A stretch of 12,988 nucleotides of DNA from the NCBI GenBank assembly GCA_964568365.1, contig CAZMQF010000069.1:1-12988 (forward strand). Reading direction: 5' to 3'. Position numbers and translations under genes: made by a program. Shown piece after piece: positions 1 through 7,315 of this stretch (its first letter is position 1; the number at the start of each line of letters is the position of its first letter). The notes under the pieces were generated by a model. The model worked only from the letters and a program-made list of their open reading frames with translations, searched no databases and was not told where the DNA came from. The DNA is from CAYLMG01 sp964568365. GTDB lineage: Bacteria > Planctomycetota > Phycisphaerae > Sedimentisphaerales > Anaerobacaceae.

Positions 1-1
1 A

Positions 2-1234
2 TCGGTTGATACGATAGATTTGGCAGAAGACCGTGACCGATTCCGTGCTATGATGGCCAAGCTTAATATACCAATGGCAGAATCGGGAATGGCAAGCAAG
101 CTTGAAGAAGCACTGGATATAGCGAAACGGATTGGTTATCCCCTGATGGTAAGGCCTTCATATGTACTCGGCGGGCGAGGGATGGAAGTCGTTCACGACG
201 AAGATATGCTGAGAGAATATGTAGCTGCGGCGGTTGAGGTAACTCCGGAGCGGCCGATACTTATCGATAAATTTCTGTCGAATGCGATAGAGGCAGAGGC
301 AGATGCATTAAGCGACGGTGAAGATGTATTTGTGCCTGCGGTTATGGAGCACATCGAGCTGGCAGGCGTACATTCGGGTGATTCCGCCTGCGTGATACCG
401 CCTGCAACAATACCACAAAAGCACATAGATACTATCTGCGAATATACCAGAAAAATTGCCAAAGAGCTAAATGTCGTTGGTTTAATGAATATGCAGTATG
501 CAATAGCAAACGATGTTGTCTATGTTCTTGAGGCCAACCCGCGGGCATCAAGAACAGTTCCTTTGGTTTCGAAAGTGTGCGGTTTATCTATGGCGAGGGT
601 TGCGACGCAGCTTATGCTGGGTAAAAAACTCTCAGATTTGAAACTTATCAATAAAAAGATTCCATATTTCGGTGTAAAGGAAGCAGTCTTCCCGTTCAAT
701 ATGTTCCCTGAGGTTGACCCTCTTCTGGGACCTGAAATGCGTTCGACCGGTGAGGTGCTCGGGCTGGCTGATACATTCGGCCTTGCATATTTTAAGGCAC
801 AGGATGCGACGCAGGTTCCGCTGCCAACAAAAGGAACTATTTTAATAACGGTTACGGATAAAGATAAAGATTCTGTCGTTCGGACAGCAAAGCAATTCGC
901 AGAGCTTGGCTTTTCTATCAAAGCCACAGAAGGAACTCACCGATTCCTTAAAAGAAAAAAGATCGAGTCAGAGCATATACTTAAGATGCACGAGGGCAGG
1001 CCCAATATAGTTGATGCTATCAAAAACGGCGAGATTCAATTGGTGATAAATACACCGGCCGGCAAGCTGAGCAAATACGACGATTCCTATATCCGCAAGG
1101 CAGCGATAAGATATAAGATACCGTACATTACGACCACAGCAGCTGCAGCGGCTGCGGTGAAAGGCATAGCAGCCTATCGTCAGGGAACAAGCTCAATAAA
1201 GTCGCTGCAGTGCTATCACTCTGACATAAAATAA
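2..1234 (+). CDS. carB: Carbamoyl-phosphate synthase large subunit, C-terminal part (5' truncated by window)
   Basis: CarB joins bicarbonate, ammonia (from glutamine through CarA) and two ATP to make carbamoyl phosphate for arginine and pyrimidines. The reading frame is open to the left edge: the first codons read SVDTID, then LAEDRDRF, matching the start of the second ATP-grasp domain, so the TTG at 20 is not a start. About 410 residues are visible of a protein normally near 1070. Seen in order: the ATP-grasp loop MVRPSYVLGGRGM (about fragment residue 49), the metal/ATP segment VLEANPRASRT (about 175-185), then the MGS-like allosteric domain from about residue 277 (TKGTILITVTD) with the phosphate-binding KATEGTH motif and a final Ala-rich helix. 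The fragment looks intact and functional. The following 100 bases, before lon, hold no clear terminator. Family assignment is very secure; the N-terminal two thirds lie outside the window. Confidence 0.97.
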   Translation, partial: SVDTIDLAEDRDRFRAMMAKLNIPMAESGMASKLEEALDIAKRIGYPLMVRPSYVLGGRGMEVVHDEDMLREYVAAAVEVTPERPILIDKFLSNAIEAEADALSDGEDVFVPAVMEHIELAGVHSGDSACVIPPATIPQKHIDTICEYTRKIAKELNVVGLMNMQYAIANDVVYVLEANPRASRTVPLVSKVCGLSMARVATQLMLGKKLSDLKLINKKIPYFGVKEAVFPFNMFPEVDPLLGPEMRSTGEVLGLADTFGLAYFKAQDATQVPLPTKGTILITVTDKDKDSVVRTAKQFAELGFSIKATEGTHRFLKRKKIESEHILKMHEGRPNIVDAIKNGEIQLVINTPAGKLSKYDDSYIRKAAIRYKIPYITTTAAAAAAVKGIAAYRQGTSSIKSLQCYHSDIK

Positions 1235-1334
1235 AGCCCTGCTCTTCCGTTGTTAAAAAGCTGTGTGTGCTTTCGAAAATATTTTAGTGTTTAAACCTTT
1301 CCTTACGAATTAAAATTTCATATCATCTTAGTAT

Positions 1335-3779
1335 ATGGTAAAAAGCTTCGAAAACATTTTCATCAGCAACTACGGCTATCAGGTGGTTGAGATATCACCG
1401 GAAGATGCTGAAGATATCGAGCGATATTTGAACGGACAAAACAACAAAAAAAATGAAAATCAGCAGGAATTTAAGCTTCCGGAAGCAATCGGCATTCTGC
1501 CGATTCGAAACGTAGTGGTTTTCCCAGGGACAGTGACACCACTTGCTATCGGCCGGGAAAAAAGCAAAGGGCTTATAAAAGAAACCAAAATAAATGAATC
1601 TATAATAGGTCTCGTAACACAACTCAATCCTCAAACAGATAAGCCGGGTTTCAAGGACATATACGGGATAGGCACAGCAGCAACAATCTTAAAAATCATA
1701 AAACTCCCACAGGGTCCGATGTATATAGTAGTACATGCCTTATCCCGTTTTAAGATAATACAAACAGTCGCTTCTGAATCTTACCTGAAAGCCAGGGTAA
1801 AGCCGCTTAAACCTATTATTAAAATGACGAAAAAGGTTGAAGCTTTAATGGTTAGTGTCCGCCAGGCGGCTAACCGCGTCATTGAATTAAGCCCAAATGT
1901 CCCCGATGAAGCTTCACTGCTGCTTGAAAACATAGAGAATCCATCGGCATTAGCTGACTTTTTAGCAGCTAATCTCAGTCTCAAAATCGGAGAAAAACAA
2001 AAGCTGCTGGAAGAACTCGACGCCGGCAAACGCCTCGAGCAGATATCAATTGCCCTGGCAAACCAGCTCGAAGTACTGGAAATGAGTCATAAGATTCAGG
2101 GCAAGGTCAGAAATTCGATTGAAAAAAGCCAGCGGGAATTCTACCTGCAGGAGCAGTTAAAAGCCATTCAAAAGGAACTCGGTCACGGTGATAGCCAAAC
2201 TGAAGAGCTAAAACAAATCAGGGAAAACATCAAGAAAGCAAAGATGCCTCAGACTGTAGAGGCCGAATCGCTTCATGAACTTGACAGACTCAGCAAAATA
2301 TCGCCTGCATCGCCGGAATACAGCGTTATACGAACATACCTGGACTGGGTGTGCGAGCTGCCCTGGTCAAAAGAAACAAAAGACCAGCTTGATATCAATA
2401 AAGCTGAAAGGATATTAAACAAAGACCATTACGATTTGAAAAAAGTGAAAAAACGCATTCTTGAATTTCTCGCTGTGCGCAAGCTCAATCCGACAGGCAA
2501 AAGCCCTATACTTTGCTTTGCCGGTCCGCCGGGAGTGGGCAAGACTTCGCTCGGCAAATCAATAGCATCGGCACTGGGCAGAAAATTCATACGAATATCA
2601 CTGGGCGGAATAAGAGATGAGGCTGATATTCGGGGACATCGCAGAACTTATATCGGTGCTCTGCCGGGCAGGATTTTGCAGGAGCTGAGAAAGGCTGACA
2701 GTAAAAATCCGGTGTTTATGCTCGATGAACTTGACAAAATCGGCTCTGATTTCAGAGGAGACCCTGCAAGCGCCCTGCTCGAAGTGCTCGACCCTGAACA
2801 GAATAATACATTCAACGACCATTATCTTGACCAGCCGTTCGATTTGTCAAAGGTAATGTTTATCGGTACGGCAAACTATACAGAACCGATTCCGCCGGCC
2901 CTGCACGACAGGATGGAAATCATAGAGCTGCCCGGTTATACGACAATAGAAAAATTGAAAATCGCAAAAAGATACCTCGTTCCGCGACAGATTAAGGAAA
3001 ACGGTCTAAGCAGAAAACAGCTTGTTATCAAGGACGACGCTATAAATTCGATAATAGAAAACTATACGCGGGAAGCCGGTGTAAGAAATCTTGAAAAAAA
3101 TATTGCTGCAATATGCCGGAGCGTTGCAACCGAAATTGCAAAAAACAAAAAGAAACGTGCAGCAGTTGGCAGAGCTGAGCTTGCAAAGATACTTGGGCCG
3201 ATTCAATACGAATCCGAGCTCGCTTTACGAAGCGGGATACCCGGCGTGGCAACCGCCCTCGCATATACACCTGTCGGCGGCGAGCTTCTGTTTATAGAAT
3301 CGGCACAAATGCCGGGCAAGGGACAACTGCAATTGACCGGCCACATCGGCGACGTTATGAAGGAAAGTGCACAGGCAGCCTTTTCGATTGTAAAATCGAA
3401 CGCCAAGAAGATGAAAATCGATGCGGAGAAATTTAAAAAATTCGATTATCACATTCACGTCCCCGCAGGTGCAGTGCCTAAAGACGGACCCAGTGCCGGT
3501 GTTGCAATGTTTACCTCACTTGTAAGTTTGCTGCTCGGCAAAGCTGCCCGCCCTGATGTTGCTATGACAGGTGAGATAACGTTGCGAGGGCTGGTTCTAC
3601 CAATTGGAGGCCTGAAGGAAAAAATCCTCGCTGCAAAACAGGCCGGCATAAAAACCGTCATCCTGCCGGCCAGAAACAAAAAAGATTTACCCGATGTCCC
3701 AGCCGAAGCCAAAAAAGGCCTAAAATTCGTATTTGTCAAAAACACTAACGAAGCACTAAGAACCGCTCTCAGCAATTAA
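1335..3779 (+). CDS. lon: ATP-dependent protease Lon
   Basis: Lon is a cytoplasmic homo-hexameric AAA+ serine protease that degrades misfolded and regulatory proteins. The 814 residues are full length. An N-terminal substrate-binding domain begins near residue 48 (LPEAIGILPIRNVVVFPG) and is followed by a coiled-coil linker (about 240-290, with the typical REFYLQEQLKAIQKELG). The AAA+ module has Walker A GPPGVGKT at 397-404 and Walker B FMLDELD with D464/E465. The protease domain has the catalytic dyad Ser720 (in PKDGPSAG) and Lys763 (in GLKEKIL), 43 residues apart as in E. coli Lon. The first 45 or so residues are an extra charged, Asn/Lys-rich segment ahead of the usual domain start. The ATG has no good Shine-Dalgarno sequence, and no CIRCE heat-shock element is visible upstream. 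The gene stands alone on this strand, and its last 11 bases overlap the end of folP on the other strand. Confidence 0.97.
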   Translation: MVKSFENIFISNYGYQVVEISPEDAEDIERYLNGQNNKKNENQQEFKLPEAIGILPIRNVVVFPGTVTPLAIGREKSKGLIKETKINESIIGLVTQLNPQTDKPGFKDIYGIGTAATILKIIKLPQGPMYIVVHALSRFKIIQTVASESYLKARVKPLKPIIKMTKKVEALMVSVRQAANRVIELSPNVPDEASLLLENIENPSALADFLAANLSLKIGEKQKLLEELDAGKRLEQISIALANQLEVLEMSHKIQGKVRNSIEKSQREFYLQEQLKAIQKELGHGDSQTEELKQIRENIKKAKMPQTVEAESLHELDRLSKISPASPEYSVIRTYLDWVCELPWSKETKDQLDINKAERILNKDHYDLKKVKKRILEFLAVRKLNPTGKSPILCFAGPPGVGKTSLGKSIASALGRKFIRISLGGIRDEADIRGHRRTYIGALPGRILQELRKADSKNPVFMLDELDKIGSDFRGDPASALLEVLDPEQNNTFNDHYLDQPFDLSKVMFIGTANYTEPIPPALHDRMEIIELPGYTTIEKLKIAKRYLVPRQIKENGLSRKQLVIKDDAINSIIENYTREAGVRNLEKNIAAICRSVATEIAKNKKKRAAVGRAELAKILGPIQYESELALRSGIPGVATALAYTPVGGELLFIESAQMPGKGQLQLTGHIGDVMKESAQAAFSIVKSNAKKMKIDAEKFKKFDYHIHVPAGAVPKDGPSAGVAMFTSLVSLLLGKAARPDVAMTGEITLRGLVLPIGGLKEKILAAKQAGIKTVILPARNKKDLPDVPAEAKKGLKFVFVKNTNEALRTALSN

Positions 3780-4617
3780 TGCTATTTACTACCTTAGTCA
3801 CATCTATCATTTCAGCGACGTCGTGGACGCGGAGGATTGACACACCTGCAGCGGCACAAAGTGCGACAGCAGCAGCGGTGCCGAAGATACGTTCTCTGGG
3901 ATTTTCTCTGCCGGTGATTTGGCCGATAAACCGTTTTCTGCTCGGCCCCGCCAAAACGCGGTAACCGCTTTTTACAAACTTATCGATATTTTTCAAAAGC
4001 AGAAGATTGTGCTCAAGTGTCTTTCCAAAACCAATTCCTGGGTCAATAAAAATCCTCTCTCTCGGTATTCCGAACTGCTGAGCCTTCGCCGCCCTATCGA
4101 GCAAAAACTGAAGAACCTCCAGAACAACATCTTTATAATGCGGATTTTTCTGCATAGTCTGCGGCGTTCCCTGCATATGCATCAAAACAACCGGCAGGTA
4201 ACTATCCGCAGCTAACCGCCCTACTCGCTCGTCACTTAACGCGGTAATATCGTTTATCATAGAGGCTCCCGCATTGAGAGCTGCCTTAGCAACCTCAAAA
4301 TTGTAAGTATCTATACTGACGGGGACACCAATTTTCTTTACAAGGGCTTCGATTACTGGTATAGCCCGTTTTATTTGCTCATCGGCTGATACAGGGCTGG
4401 CTCCCGGCCGGGTGGATTCAGTTCCCACGTCTATAATTGCTGAGCCATCGGCAGCCATTTTCAGGCCGTGTTCGACTGCCCTTTCAGTATCAAAATACTG
4501 GCCGCCGTCACTGAAAGAATCGGGCGTAACGTTCAGGACTCCCATCAACAGGCAGCCTTTTGAGAAATCCAGCCTCTGTCCCGGCCAGGTCAAAATATCT
4601 TTTCTATCCCCTTTCAT
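3769..4617 (-). CDS. folP: Dihydropteroate synthase
   Basis: FolP condenses 6-hydroxymethyl-7,8-dihydropterin pyrophosphate with p-aminobenzoate to give dihydropteroate in folate synthesis; it is the sulfonamide target. The 282 residues form a complete TIM-barrel enzyme. Visible motifs: loop 1 MGVLNVTPDSFSDGG (25-39, with N29), loop 2 DVGTESTRPGA (63-73), SIDT with D103, MINDITA with N122, the DPGIGFGKT segment (192-200, with D192), GPSRKRF with K228, and RVHDV with R263 and H265. These correspond to the pterin, phosphate and pABA ligands known in E. coli FolP. The ATG lies inside the last codons of pdxB (14-base overlap), so its translation is probably coupled to pdxB. There is no room for a dedicated promoter or terminator at the 3' end, which overlaps lon convergently. 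I see nothing missing or broken. Confidence 0.97.
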   Translation of the reverse strand: MKGDRKDILTWPGQRLDFSKGCLLMGVLNVTPDSFSDGGQYFDTERAVEHGLKMAADGSAIIDVGTESTRPGASPVSADEQIKRAIPVIEALVKKIGVPVSIDTYNFEVAKAALNAGASMINDITALSDERVGRLAADSYLPVVLMHMQGTPQTMQKNPHYKDVVLEVLQFLLDRAAKAQQFGIPRERIFIDPGIGFGKTLEHNLLLLKNIDKFVKSGYRVLAGPSRKRFIGQITGRENPRERIFGTAAAVALCAAAGVSILRVHDVAEMIDVTKVVNSINC

Positions 4618-5761
4618 TTCTCTTTACCTGAAAACCAATACCTTTTATTTTTTCAATTAGCCTTCGGTCGACATTTTCGACTAAAACCTTTGTATTTTGA
4701 AATTCTCTTCGCACAGGATACCCTTTTCTCAGCCGGTCAAAATAAACAGTCCTTTTTTCAGCCGGCATATTCAGCATATCCTTTAAAGCCAAAACATCTT
4801 TATTTATGTCATAAATCCTACTAACAATCTGCCATAATGTTTCCTGCTCATCTGTGTCACCCTTAATTTCTATCGCAGGTACCGAAGGCTCCGGCAGAAA
4901 ATCATTCACATCTTTGACAGGCTCAAGGCCGAAATAATCACAGGCTGCTTTGTAAATCATAATTAGCCCCGCTATTTTGCCATCCAGAGAATAGCCGGCT
5001 ATGTGGGCAGTACCAATGTCAACCATCTCCAAAAGCTCAATATCGATATTCGGCTCATTTTCCCAAACATCAAGAACAGCAGCCTTTATTGAGCCGCTCT
5101 TAATTTTATCCTTCAAGGCCTGGGAATTCATTACAGCCCCTCTCGCCGTATTGATAAAGATACAGCCTTTTCTTACCGAATCGAAAAATCTTTTATCAGC
5201 CAGATGATATGTCTTATCAACGCCTTCGAAAGTCAGCGGTGTATGAAGTGTGATAATGTCACAATCAAACAATTGCTCCAGAGGCAAATACTTCCTGTCA
5301 CCGGTCTCTCTGTATAAAGGCGGGTCATTTAAGAAAGGTTTAATTCCTAAAGCTTCACATTTTTTTTCCACCCTGCTTCCGACATTGCCCACGCCGATTA
5401 TGCCTATTGATTTACCATCTAAAGTGATGTTATATCCTTTTGCAATTCCAAGAAGCGCCGCTATAACATATTCAGCGACGCTGTTTGCATTCGAGCCGGG
5501 AGCAGAAGCAAAACCTATATTTTTTTGGGCCAGGAACACCGTGTCAATATGCTCGAAACCGATTGTTGCAGTTGCGACAAATTTAACTTTGCTGCCGGTG
5601 AGCAATTCTTCATCGACTCTTGTAATACTGCGAACCAAAAGAATATCTGCATCTTTTACAGTCGATACTGAAATATCCCTGCCGTCGATTGTCCGGACAT
5701 CACCAATCGACGAAAAACATTCCTTAACAAAAGGTATATTTTCATCCGCTATAATTTTCAT
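4604..5761 (-). CDS. pdxB: 4-phosphoerythronate dehydrogenase
   Basis: PdxB oxidises 4-phospho-D-erythronate to the 2-oxo acid in the deoxyxylulose-phosphate-dependent route to pyridoxal 5'-phosphate. The protein is 385 residues (E. coli PdxB is 378). It starts MKIIADENIPFV, very like the E. coli N-terminus (MKILVDENMPYA), and keeps the family's VRSITRV and PGSNANSVAEYV segments. The NAD-binding Rossmann motif GVGNVG is at 123-128. The 2-hydroxyacid dehydrogenase catalytic set is present: R207 in NTARGAV, E236 in DVWENEP and H253 in DIGTAHIAGYSLDGK; the last stretch helps separate PdxB from SerA and other family members. A PdxB-type C-terminal dimerisation region (about 285-385) follows. It heads a two-gene minus-strand unit with folP. 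The Shine-Dalgarno is weak. Other steps of the pathway are not in the window. Confidence 0.94.
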   Translation of the reverse strand: MKIIADENIPFVKECFSSIGDVRTIDGRDISVSTVKDADILLVRSITRVDEELLTGSKVKFVATATIGFEHIDTVFLAQKNIGFASAPGSNANSVAEYVIAALLGIAKGYNITLDGKSIGIIGVGNVGSRVEKKCEALGIKPFLNDPPLYRETGDRKYLPLEQLFDCDIITLHTPLTFEGVDKTYHLADKRFFDSVRKGCIFINTARGAVMNSQALKDKIKSGSIKAAVLDVWENEPNIDIELLEMVDIGTAHIAGYSLDGKIAGLIMIYKAACDYFGLEPVKDVNDFLPEPSVPAIEIKGDTDEQETLWQIVSRIYDINKDVLALKDMLNMPAEKRTVYFDRLRKGYPVRREFQNTKVLVENVDRRLIEKIKGIGFQVKRNERG

Positions 5762-5820
5762 ATAAATTCGCTTTTCATAAAAGCTGCTCTTTACAATATT
5801 TTATTTGTTTTTCCCTTCAA

Positions 5821-5865
5821 TTGCACACATATTATCCTTGGATATAATCACCTCTAAAGTATAAT
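5821..5865 (+). promoter_or_regulatory. Two overlapping sigma70-like promoter candidates for the ferritin gene
   Basis: Two perfect TATAAT hexamers lie in the divergent intergenic region. TATAAT at 5843-5848 has TTGCAC at 5821-5826, 16 bases upstream. TATAAT at 5860-5865 has TTGGAT at 5838-5843, also 16 bases upstream. Either would start transcription about 45-70 bases before the ferritin start codon. Assignment is by pattern only. Confidence 0.45.
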
Positions 5866-5870
5866 ACTCA

Positions 5871-5894
5871 CAACTTAAAAAGATATTAAAGTTG
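5871..5894. repeat. Inverted repeat in the ferritin gene leader
   Basis: CAACTT (5871-5876) and AAGTTG (5889-5894) form a perfect 6-base inverted repeat around a 12-base AT-rich spacer. It sits between the promoter-like boxes and the Shine-Dalgarno, a sensible place for an operator or a weak RNA hairpin. It does not match a Fur box that I can recognise. It may be chance in AT-rich DNA. Confidence 0.3.
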
Positions 5895-5906
5895 AAATAT
5901 AATTAT

Positions 5907-5911
5907 GGAGG
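5907..5911 (+). promoter_or_regulatory. Shine-Dalgarno of the ferritin-like gene
   Basis: GGAGG stands 9 bases before the ATG at 5921. This is the only strong ribosome-binding site for a plus-strand gene in the window, and it fixes the start of this short gene. Confidence 0.8.
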
Positions 5912-5920
5912 TATACGACA

Positions 5921-6217
5921 ATGCCGGAATTTTCAAACCCATTTGGCTGTCTTGCAAACGACAGGAAGGTTACAGAGGCCGAGTTAATCAGAGCGATTCG
6001 TTTTATGGTGGCGGCAGAGTACGAAGCTGTACAGCTATATATGCAGCTGGCAGAATCCACCGATAACAAACTGGCAAAAAAGGTGCTCATTGATATAGCC
6101 GACGAGGAAAAAGTGCACGCAGGAGAATTTTTAAGGCTTCTGCATCAACTGGCGCCCGACGAGAAAAAGTTCTACGATAAAGGAACCGAAGAAGTCGAAG
6201 AAATGATAAATGAATAA
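5921..6217 (+). CDS. Half-length ferritin-like protein (EncFtn / rubrerythrin-type diiron protein)
   Basis: This 98-residue, probably cytoplasmic protein has the two-helix half of a ferritin fold, so a four-helix bundle and diiron site would need dimerisation. Likely metal ligands are E33 (AAEYEAVQLY) and E63 with H66 (DEEKVHAGEF). From memory of Rhodospirillum rubrum encapsulated ferritin (ligands E32, E62, H65), the two align without gaps at an offset of one, including E35 and Y40. The N-terminal ferritin domain of the Pyrococcus furiosus encapsulin is also similar in helix pattern and in its 'EEV' tail. Such proteins oxidise Fe(II) for storage or detoxify peroxide. No signal peptide, rubredoxin domain or obvious C-terminal encapsulin-targeting peptide is present (it ends VEEMINE), and no encapsulin gene is nearby. 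It has its own promoter region and GGAGG site and appears monocistronic. The fold is secure; the EncFtn subfamily is an inference. Confidence 0.85.
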   Translation: MPEFSNPFGCLANDRKVTEAELIRAIRFMVAAEYEAVQLYMQLAESTDNKLAKKVLIDIADEEKVHAGEFLRLLHQLAPDEKKFYDKGTEEVEEMINE

Positions 6218-6259
6218 AAAAATCGCAGGCATACAAACTAAATTTCGAATCCTGCGATT
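6216..6259 (-). terminator. Rho-independent terminator of the mlaE-to-amrS run
   Basis: On the minus strand CCTGCGATT is preceded by its complement AATCGCAGG (plus-strand arms 6221-6229 and 6251-6259), giving a 9-bp perfect stem with a 21-base loop. A run of seven T follows (plus-strand A at 6216-6222). The proximal arm is inside the last codons of amrS and the stop codon lies in the loop. The loop is long for a classical terminator. On the plus strand the same hairpin lacks a following T-tract, so it would be at best a weak end for the convergent ferritin transcript. Confidence 0.65.
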
Positions 6260-7269
6260 CTAACACCGCAGTCGGGACAGCAGCCGTCTTTGATATTATT
6301 GGCCCTGATTGTGTAATATTGCCGTTCGACAAGCAGTCTGTTACAATTGTAGCAATAGGTATTCTCGGTATTCGAGCCGGTGACATTACCGATATAAACA
6401 TAGTGCAGTCCCGCGGCCTTTCCGATTTCGTACGCCCTCTGAAGCGTTTCGAGAGGCGTTGCAATCGAATCGAGGTATTTATACTGAGGGTGGAATCTGC
6501 TTATATGCCAGGGAACATCCGCACCGGCTTTCGCCACAATAAATTCAGCCAACCGTTTTAACTCATCTTCCGAATCATTTTCGTTCGGAATAACCAGAGT
6601 GGTAACTTCGAGCCATATATCGGTCTTTTTTGCAATATATTCAATCGTGTCGAGCACCGGCTGCAGATGCGCTTTGCAAAGCCTGCTGTAGTAATCCTCA
6701 CTAAAGGCCTTCAGGTCGATATTTATCCCGTCAAGCCATTCTTTTGCAAAGTCAATAGCCTCGGCCGTCTCGTACCCGTTGCTGACAAAGACATTCGCAA
6801 GGCCTTTCTTTTTTGCAAGCCTCCCGCAATCGGCACATAATTCCATAAAAATTGTCGGCTCAGTATATGTATAAGCGATTGATTTGCAGCCGTAATTGAC
6901 GGCAGCTTTTACAATCTGTTCCGGACTTATCGCCTGGCCGTCAATTTCACCCTGCTCTACAGCAGCCTGGCTTATCTGCCAGTTCTGACAAAAATCGCAC
7001 TGGAAATTACAGCCTTCTGTAGCGATTGAAAAACTGCTCGTCCCCGGCTGAAAATGAAACAAAGGCTTTTTCTCTATCGGGTCCGGATTGGCAGAACAAA
7101 GCTTGTTATAGGTGAGTGTATATAAAATTCCGCCAATGTTTTTTCGAACCCGGCATCGCCCTGTCTTTCCCTGGCCGATAAGGCAACGATGACTGCACAA
7201 ATAACACTGAACCTTTTTATCCCCTGCCTGCTCCCACAAAACCGCCTGTTTAAGATTTTGTTTTTCCAT
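6238..7269 (-). CDS. amrS: AmmeMemoRadiSam system radical SAM enzyme
   Basis: This is a radical SAM protein of the AmrS family (formerly grouped with pyruvate formate-lyase activating enzymes). The family usually occurs with AMMECR1-like and Memo-like proteins; I cannot state a substrate from sequence. Numbering here counts from the upstream GTG at 7278 (346 residues). The radical SAM cluster is C90, C94, C97 (GCNFQCDFCQNW). An N-terminal Cys group C25, C28, C32, C42 (CYLCSHRC ... GRCRVR) and a C-terminal CxxC pair set, C309/C312 and C334/C337, probably hold a zinc ribbon or extra cluster. The segments YTYTEPTIF and GINIDLKAF are typical of the family. Start choice: GTG 7278, ATG 7275 and ATG 7269 are all possible; I chose 7269 because AGAAAG lies 8 bases upstream. 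It is the last gene of the run and its end is folded into the terminator. AMMECR1 and Memo genes are not in the window. Confidence 0.92.
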   Translation of the reverse strand: MEKQNLKQAVLWEQAGDKKVQCYLCSHRCLIGQGKTGRCRVRKNIGGILYTLTYNKLCSANPDPIEKKPLFHFQPGTSSFSIATEGCNFQCDFCQNWQISQAAVEQGEIDGQAISPEQIVKAAVNYGCKSIAYTYTEPTIFMELCADCGRLAKKKGLANVFVSNGYETAEAIDFAKEWLDGINIDLKAFSEDYYSRLCKAHLQPVLDTIEYIAKKTDIWLEVTTLVIPNENDSEDELKRLAEFIVAKAGADVPWHISRFHPQYKYLDSIATPLETLQRAYEIGKAAGLHYVYIGNVTGSNTENTYCYNCNRLLVERQYYTIRANNIKDGCCPDCGVRIAGFEI

Positions 7270-7315
7270 AAACATCACTTTCTGTTGAATTTATAATACG
7301 GTTGAGATTTTATAT

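Noticed and set aside
20..22. TTG at the left edge as the start of carB
   Set aside because: The frame is open to base 2 and the upstream codons (SVDTID) continue the CarB family sequence, so the gene is truncated by the window.
1276..1285. AAAATATTTT palindrome before lon
   Set aside because: Low-complexity AT palindrome of a kind common by chance, with no paired promoter element or conserved operator pattern.
1319..1337. CATAT/ATATG inverted repeat across the lon start
   Set aside because: Only 5 AT-rich pairs; too weak to argue for a start-codon-masking hairpin.
3091..3458. Cluster of small open frames on both strands within lon
   Set aside because: All lie within the Lon AAA+/protease junction, whose reading frame is continuous and conserved; they are shadows.
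5250..5765. 171-codon plus-strand open frame antisense to pdxB
   Set aside because: It mirrors a convincing gene with intact catalytic residues, has no Shine-Dalgarno and shows no recognisable motif.
5898..5903. Third TATAAT box before the ferritin gene
   Set aside because: It is only 3 bases from the Shine-Dalgarno, so transcription from it would start at or past the ribosome site.
6238..7269. amrS as pyruvate formate-lyase activating enzyme
   Set aside because: The N-terminal Cys group, C-terminal CxxC pairs and overall length fit AmrS, and no glycyl radical enzyme gene is adjacent.
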